64,000 nucleotides of DNA, from assembly GCA_963747735.1 (NCBI GenBank), contig CAVVGE010000001.1, positions 744,001 to 808,000 of the forward strand. Direction: 5' to 3'. Within the stretch, counting starts at the first letter, position 1; the number at the start of each line of letters is the position of its first letter. The position numbers and the translations under genes are program-made. Of this stretch, positions 59,698 to 64,000 are shown piece after piece. Source of the stretch: AP-15 sp963747735. GTDB lineage: Bacteria > Pseudomonadota > Alphaproteobacteria > ATCC43930 > CGMCC-115725. The notes beneath the pieces are model-generated. The model did no database searches and was not told where the DNA came from. It worked only from the letters and a program-made list of their open reading frames with translations.

Positions 59698-61047
59698 TCA
59701 GCTCTGCCCCTCGTCGAGGTGCCGCGGTGCTGCATCGAGCCCCGGCAGCATGCGCCAGGACACCAGCGCGACCAAGATCGTCAGCCCACCGGTCAGCAGA
59801 AAGAGGCCGGGGATCGTGACCCTCGCCGCAGCGAGCGCGATCACCGCGGCCGCCGACAGCACCAACGCCGCGGCGTTTATGACGTTGTTGGCGGCGATCG
59901 CGCGGGCGCGCTCCTCGCGCCGGCTCGCCGCTTGCAGCAGCGCATAAAGCGGCACGATAAAGATGCCGCCCGATGCCGAGATGCCGAAGAGGTCGGCGAG
60001 GATGCGCCAATGCGCCGGGCTGGCGAGAAAGGCGCCGATGCCGGTGAGCACCGCGCCCGTGGCGGCTGCCGGGCTCGCGAGCCACAGATCGATCGAGAAA
60101 AGCCCGATGCCGAGCGCCCCCCACGGCACCGTCCGGGCGCTGATCCGGCCGGCGAGAATTCGGCTGCAGGCAAGCGACCCCACCGCAATCCCGACCGAAA
60201 AGACGGTCAGGAGCAAGGTCACGACCGCTTCCTCGCCGCCGAGGTTGAAGCGGACATAGCCCGGAAACTGCGACAGGTAGACGGCACCCGCGAGCCAGAA
60301 CCAGGAAATCCCGAGCATCGCGCGAAACGGCGTCTTGCGGCGCGCCGCCTCGCGGATCACCCGGGCGGTGTCGGCAAAGATGTTCCAGCGCGCCCCCCGG
60401 CCCCGCGCCGCCGCGGCCCCGGTCGGCGGGATTGCGAGGCTCGCGCCCCAGGCGGCGAATGCGACGGCGACGATCAGCGCCGCGACGACCACGGCACCGT
60501 GGTGCCCGGCGATCAGCACCCCGGCAATCGTGCCGAAAAGGATCGCGAGAAACGTCCCGGCCTCGACCAGCGCGTTGCCGAGCAGCAATTCGTGCGGCGC
60601 CAAAAGGTCCGGCAGGATCGCATATTTGAGCGGGCCGAAAAGGGCGGCCTCGACCCCCATCGCACCCAGCAGCACGAGCAAAACCGTCGTGCTGCCGGCC
60701 AGCACCCCCGCCGCCGCGACCAGCATCAGCGGGATCTCGGAGAGCTTGATCAGCCGAATGAGCCAAGCCTTGTCGTGCTCGTCGGCGAGCCGCCCCGCCC
60801 CGGCCGAGCACAAAAAGAACGGCAGCGTAAAGATCCCGCCGGCGAGCGGAACCAATATCTGCGCCGACAACGGCGACCCCGCATCGGCCTGGTAGGCGAT
60901 CATCAGCACCAGCGCGTTCTTGACCGCGTTGTCGTTGAACGCCGACAGCGCCTGCGCCCAAAACAGCCCTCCAAACCGCCGCCCCGCCAGCAGCGCCAGC
61001 GCGCCGACAGGCCGATCGACGCTCGCCCTTGCCGCAATCATCGGCAT
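59698..61047 (-). CDS. MFS transporter, lysophospholipid transporter LplT type
   Basis: 449 aa, about 12 membrane helices. The start of the transporter domain FGGLFWAQALSAFNDNAVKN and LKYAILPDLLAPHELLLGNA are the marks of the LplT/Aas-N branch that flips lysophospholipids inward for reacylation. The acyltransferase partner (Aas) is not adjacent, so it may be elsewhere or be fused in relatives. Start ATG 61047 (MPMIAARASV). Confidence 0.85.
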   Translation of the reverse strand: MPMIAARASVDRPVGALALLAGRRFGGLFWAQALSAFNDNAVKNALVLMIAYQADAGSPLSAQILVPLAGGIFTLPFFLCSAGAGRLADEHDKAWLIRLIKLSEIPLMLVAAAGVLAGSTTVLLVLLGAMGVEAALFGPLKYAILPDLLAPHELLLGNALVEAGTFLAILFGTIAGVLIAGHHGAVVVAALIVAVAFAAWGASLAIPPTGAAAARGRGARWNIFADTARVIREAARRKTPFRAMLGISWFWLAGAVYLSQFPGYVRFNLGGEEAVVTLLLTVFSVGIAVGSLACSRILAGRISARTVPWGALGIGLFSIDLWLASPAAATGAVLTGIGAFLASPAHWRILADLFGISASGGIFIVPLYALLQAASRREERARAIAANNVINAAALVLSAAAVIALAAARVTIPGLFLLTGGLTILVALVSWRMLPGLDAAPRHLDEGQS

Positions 61048-61478
61048 GGTCTCGCACACTCGCCGTTGCCGCGCGAGCCCCCGCGGCAGAATTCGGCACG
61101 GCAATCGAGCCGAACGGCGAGACAGTTTGAGCTTTATCCCTTCGAGCGATCGCCACGCCCCTGGGCGGGATACCGTTTTCCAAGGGAAGGCTCGGGCGGG
61201 TTTCGGCGGTTCACGAGGGGCGGCGGCGTCCTCAGGCTATGCAAAAGGCCCCCGGAAGCGGCTCAGGCCAATCGTCGTGCAGGCATTGCGCCGGTGCGGC
61301 TCCGATCAGAGCCACCGCAGGAGCTATCCGCCAGGGGCGGAAAAGCGCCGTGTCATCGTCCCGCCTGGTAGGCATTTGGGTGCGAAAAACTCGAGTTCAA
61401 GAATTGTCCGGCCGCGATTTATGCGCAGTCTGACGACGTCAAATTCGTGCCGGCAGGCGCGTCAATCTTGCCGGACGG
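61048..61478. other. 431 bp without recognised content
   Basis: Gap between the divergent LplT-like and arr-type genes. No gene, palindrome family or promoter consensus could be supported. Confidence 0.4.
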
Positions 61479-61991
61479 ATGTTGCCAATTTCAGAAGGGC
61501 CGCTGATCGATGACAGTATAGACACGGCGGATAGACCCATAGACACGGCGGGCATAGACACGGCGGGCATAGACACGGCGGGCATAGACACGGCGGGCGC
61601 ACAGCCTTTTTACCACGGCACAAAGGCGGCTCTGAAGCAGGGTGATCTGATCGGACCCGGCTACGCCTCCAACTACGGCAAGAGAAAGAAGGCGGCTTAC
61701 GTCTACCTGAGCGCCACCCTGGACGCGGCCACTTGGGGCGCAGAGCTGGCTTTGGGTGAGGGACCAGGCAGGATTTACATCGTGGCGCCGACCGGCCCGC
61801 TCGAAGACGATCCCAATCTGACGGACAAGAAGTTCCCGGGTAATCCGACGCAGTCATACCGCACCCGTGATCCGCTCCGGATCACCGGCGAGGTCACCGA
61901 TTGGCAGGGGCATTCGCCCGAACGACTCAAGGCCATGAAAGACCACCTTGCGCATCTCGAGCGCCTTGGCGTCGAGGCAATCTTGGACTGA
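61479..61991 (+). CDS. arr: NAD(+)-rifampin ADP-ribosyltransferase (Arr)
   Basis: 170 aa. Transfers ADP-ribose from NAD to the rifamycin C23 hydroxyl. The Arr domain (residues ~42-170) is complete: FYHGTKAALKQGDLIGPGYA, NYGKRKKAAYVYLSATLDAA, IYIVAPTGPLEDDPNLTDKK and GEVTDWQGHSPERLKAMKDH. The catalytic H-Y-D-type residues (FYHGT, YVYL, the Asp of PLEDDP) are present. The N-terminus is abnormal: ~25 extra residues made of IDTAG repeats. The only upstream in-frame start is ATG 61479. Chromosomal arr genes of this kind are common in soil bacteria. Confidence 0.93.
   Translation: MLPISEGPLIDDSIDTADRPIDTAGIDTAGIDTAGIDTAGAQPFYHGTKAALKQGDLIGPGYASNYGKRKKAAYVYLSATLDAATWGAELALGEGPGRIYIVAPTGPLEDDPNLTDKKFPGNPTQSYRTRDPLRITGEVTDWQGHSPERLKAMKDHLAHLERLGVEAILD
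61517..61597 (+). repeat. 15-bp repeat CATAGACACGGCGGG, four copies plus one diverged
   Basis: Perfect copies at 61538, 61553, 61568 and 61583, and a diverged one at 61517; in frame at the N-terminus of the Arr protein, encoding IDTAG. Confidence 0.95.
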
Positions 61992-62130
61992 GCCTGAAGG
62001 CGAGGCGAAGCGGAGATCGGCGATGACGCCGCGCTGAGGCGTGTCGGAGCCGCGCTTCGGCCGCGCTCGACCCGGGCCGGCCGGAGTTCTGGCACGGCCT
62101 GTCCGGCAACGCCACTTCTGCGCTATTGCG

Positions 62131-63849
62131 CTATTTCGGGGGCAGGATCGGCGGCATCGTCAGGATGCCGGGAGTGTCGAAGATGAGGGCGAGGCGCTGC
62201 ATCAGCGGCGCCGCCGCGGTGACGGCGCGGGCGAGCGGGCCGGCGGCGAGGCCGGGTTGCGGCTCTTTGCCGAGGAGGCGGTCGAGGACCAGGTCGAGGG
62301 TTCCTTTTTCGCGCGGGAACACGGTCAGCTCGATCGGCGCGCCGGCCGGGATCCCGGCGGCTTCGCGGGCGAGGCGGAGCGCCGTCTCGTAGCCGCCGAG
62401 CGCATCGACGAGCCCGCGCGCCTTCGCTTCTTCGCCGGTCCACACCCGACCCTTGGCGACCGCCTCGACCGCTTCGGCGGACATGTGGCGGCCGTCGGCG
62501 ACGTGCTGCTTGAAGCCTTTGTAGGTGTCGTCGAGAAAAGCTTCGAGGCGGGCATGCGCCTGGGGCGAAAAATCGACGGTCGGGCTGAACATCGCCGCGT
62601 TCGCGCCGAGCTGCGCCGAATCGATCGAAACTCCGAGCTTTTCGAGGAGCTTGGCGACGACGAGCTTGCCGGCGAGGACGCCGATCGAGCCGGTCAAGGT
62701 GGCGGGCTCGGCGACGATTTTGTCGGCGGGCGCGGCGACGTAATAGCCGCCGGAGCCGGCGACGTCGCCCATCGAAACGATGACCGGCTTGCCGTGCTCG
62801 CGGGCATAGACGACGTCGCGCCAGATCGATTCCGAGGCGACGACCGAGCCGCCGGGGCTGTCGATGCGAAACAGGATCGCGCGCACCCGCCGGTCGCGGG
62901 CGGCGGCGTGAAAGGCGCGGCCGATGTCTTCGGCCGTCATTTCCCGCGAGCCGGCGAGAAGGTCGGTCGAGCCGCCGCCGCGGACAATCAGCCCGTTGCC
63001 GTAGATCAGCGCGATCCGATCGCCGCTCGTGTTGGGATGCCCGGCGCGGTCGAGATAGCTCGCGAGGCTTACCAGCTCCGCGTCGGAGCCGGCGCGCTTT
63101 TGTGCCGCCGCGAGCGCCTGGTCGCGATAGCCGAGCCGATCGACGAGCTTTGCCTTGCGCGCTTCATCGGCCAGGAGCGGCCCGCGATCGATCGCCGCGC
63201 GCACCGCATCGGGCGCGAGCTTGCGCCGCGCGCCGATGCCCTCGACGATCTGCCCGCCGAGCGAGGCGAGCAACGCCCCGACCTCCTGGCGATGCGGCGG
63301 CGTCATCTGGGTCTCGGTCAGCACATTCATCGCGGTCTTGTATTCTTCGCGATGATCGAATTCGGGGGCGATCCCCAAAAGGTCGAGCGTGCCCTTCAGA
63401 AACGGGACCGGCGAGTAGAGGCCGGTCAGACCGACGCTCCCCATCGGCTGCAGCCAGATTTCGTCGAACGCCGTTGCCAGATAGTAGGGGCGGGTGCCGG
63501 GCCCGAACTCGCCAAAGCTGTCGGCGTAAGCGAGCGCGAGCTTGCCCTTGGCACGAAACGCGGCAATTGCGTCGCGCACCTGCTGGGTCTCGGCGAGACC
63601 CAGATTGTCGGCCCCCACAATGGCGAAAAGCCCCTTGACCCGCGGATCGGCCGCGGCCTTGTCGATCCCGTCGAGAAAGTCGCGCATCGTCGGCGCGGCG
63701 CCGAAGAGGAGCTGCGCCAGCCGGCCCTTGCCGGCGTTGTCGGCGAGCCCCTTGGTCAGGTCGACGGTGACGAGGATGTTCTGCGGCAACGCCGCCGCTT
63801 GCGGCTCGAGGCGCCAGGCGAGAAGCCCGGCGGCAATGACGAGCAGCAC
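62131..63849 (-). CDS. sppA: Signal peptide peptidase SppA
   Basis: At least 572 aa, the long tandem-domain (67K) SppA. The catalytic Lys is in FDHREEYKTAMN of the N-terminal half and the nucleophile Ser in MGDVAGSGGYYVAAPAD of the C-terminal half. It digests cleaved signal peptides in the inner membrane. The GTG at 63849 is the first usual start, but the hydrophobic helix clearly extends upstream in frame (IIVGFFAAIGLLAVLLVIAA), so the true start, perhaps a rare codon, is likely within 63850-63890, overlapping aroC. Confidence 0.9.
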   Translation of the reverse strand: MLLVIAAGLLAWRLEPQAAALPQNILVTVDLTKGLADNAGKGRLAQLLFGAAPTMRDFLDGIDKAAADPRVKGLFAIVGADNLGLAETQQVRDAIAAFRAKGKLALAYADSFGEFGPGTRPYYLATAFDEIWLQPMGSVGLTGLYSPVPFLKGTLDLLGIAPEFDHREEYKTAMNVLTETQMTPPHRQEVGALLASLGGQIVEGIGARRKLAPDAVRAAIDRGPLLADEARKAKLVDRLGYRDQALAAAQKRAGSDAELVSLASYLDRAGHPNTSGDRIALIYGNGLIVRGGGSTDLLAGSREMTAEDIGRAFHAAARDRRVRAILFRIDSPGGSVVASESIWRDVVYAREHGKPVIVSMGDVAGSGGYYVAAPADKIVAEPATLTGSIGVLAGKLVVAKLLEKLGVSIDSAQLGANAAMFSPTVDFSPQAHARLEAFLDDTYKGFKQHVADGRHMSAEAVEAVAKGRVWTGEEAKARGLVDALGGYETALRLAREAAGIPAGAPIELTVFPREKGTLDLVLDRLLGKEPQPGLAAGPLARAVTAAAPLMQRLALIFDTPGILTMPPILPPK

Positions 63850-63902
63850 CGCCAGCAGGCCGATCGCCGCAAAAAACCCGACGATAATGCGGCGCAGACG
63901 GG

Positions 63903-64000
63903 TCAGACCGCACCGCCGAGCGCGCGGTGGCGCAACAGATGGTCGGCGAGCACGCAGGCCACCATCGCTTCGCCGACCGGGACGGCACGGATACCGACGC
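63903..64000 (-). CDS. aroC: Chorismate synthase, C-terminal end
   Basis: Only the last ~31 residues are in the window, reading GIRAVPVGEAMVACVLADHL then LRHRALGGAV and TGA at 63903-63905. This matches the C-terminal helix of chorismate synthase, the final step of the shikimate pathway. Located just upstream of sppA on the same strand. Confidence 0.85.
   Translation of the reverse strand, partial: VGIRAVPVGEAMVACVLADHLLRHRALGGAV

Noticed and set aside
59503..61371. A 622-codon plus-strand frame opposite the LplT-like gene
   Set aside because: Its translation is almost all charged residues with no fold; the opposite frame has twelve hydrophobic helices.
61517..61597. Possible CRISPR-like array
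   Set aside because: Units are contiguous 15-mers without spacers; the same holds for all tandem repeats in the window, and no cas gene is present.

Overview
This is a GC-rich chromosomal segment from an alphaproteobacterium. A Rhodospirillales-like or Rhizobiales-like lineage is my inference, based on the Coq7/DsbB pair, the RNase E with a split S1 domain, the bracket of palindromic intergenic repeats, and the codon and base composition; I cannot name a genus. No rRNA, tRNA, CRISPR array or complete insertion sequence is visible. Genes lie on both strands in short operons.

Layout. 1-5.9 kb: catabolic genes (OtnK-type kinase cut by the left edge, VOC protein, aldo/keto reductase, TRAP solute receptor, luciferase-like flavin oxidoreductase, DUF1080 protein). 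6.0-8.2 kb: an accessory patch with a hicB/brnT chimera, an XRE antitoxin, an AT-rich broken ankyrin gene and a DUF433/DUF5615 toxin-antitoxin pair. 8.3-18.5 kb: serine hydrolase, decayed epimerase, ABC exporter, two tandem Uma2 genes, DedA-DsbB-Coq7, M3 peptidase, amidohydrolase. 18.5-22.5 kb: a split thiamine-diphosphate decarboxylase with a VOC protein, and an MFS exporter. 22.5-24.9 kb: a three-gene unit of a pseudo-ATP-grasp, an intact ATP-grasp and a Lys/Asp/Glu-repeat protein, my best candidate for an undescribed peptide-modifying system. 25.1-27.8 kb: a PEP-CTERM protein with a clear sigma-54 promoter and upstream activator sites, a stray ychF fragment, and a second DUF433/PIN-like pair. 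28-36.4 kb: housekeeping genes (ychF, pth, rplY, prs, a class A PBP, hisI) and a three-gene membrane/holin-X cluster. 36.4-41.1 kb: a complete branched-chain-type ABC importer. 41.3-50.7 kb: Rieske oxygenase, enoyl-CoA hydratase, MmgE/PrpD, GH15, alpha/beta hydrolase and a URC uracil-catabolism pair. 50.8-64 kb: rne, a second class A PBP, prfB with its programmed frameshift, YdcF, LplT-like MFS, a rifampin ADP-ribosyltransferase, sppA, and the 3' end of aroC.

Two features run through the whole window. First, at least fifteen loci carry short tandem duplications (unit 10-54 bp, most often 15 bp). They sit where a duplication does least harm: across stop codons, in in-frame protein linkers, and between genes. 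Second, several conserved genes (DUF5615 toxin, URC1, a PBP1A) are interrupted by small indels. These may be real decay or residual sequencing errors, so the pseudogene calls here are conditional.
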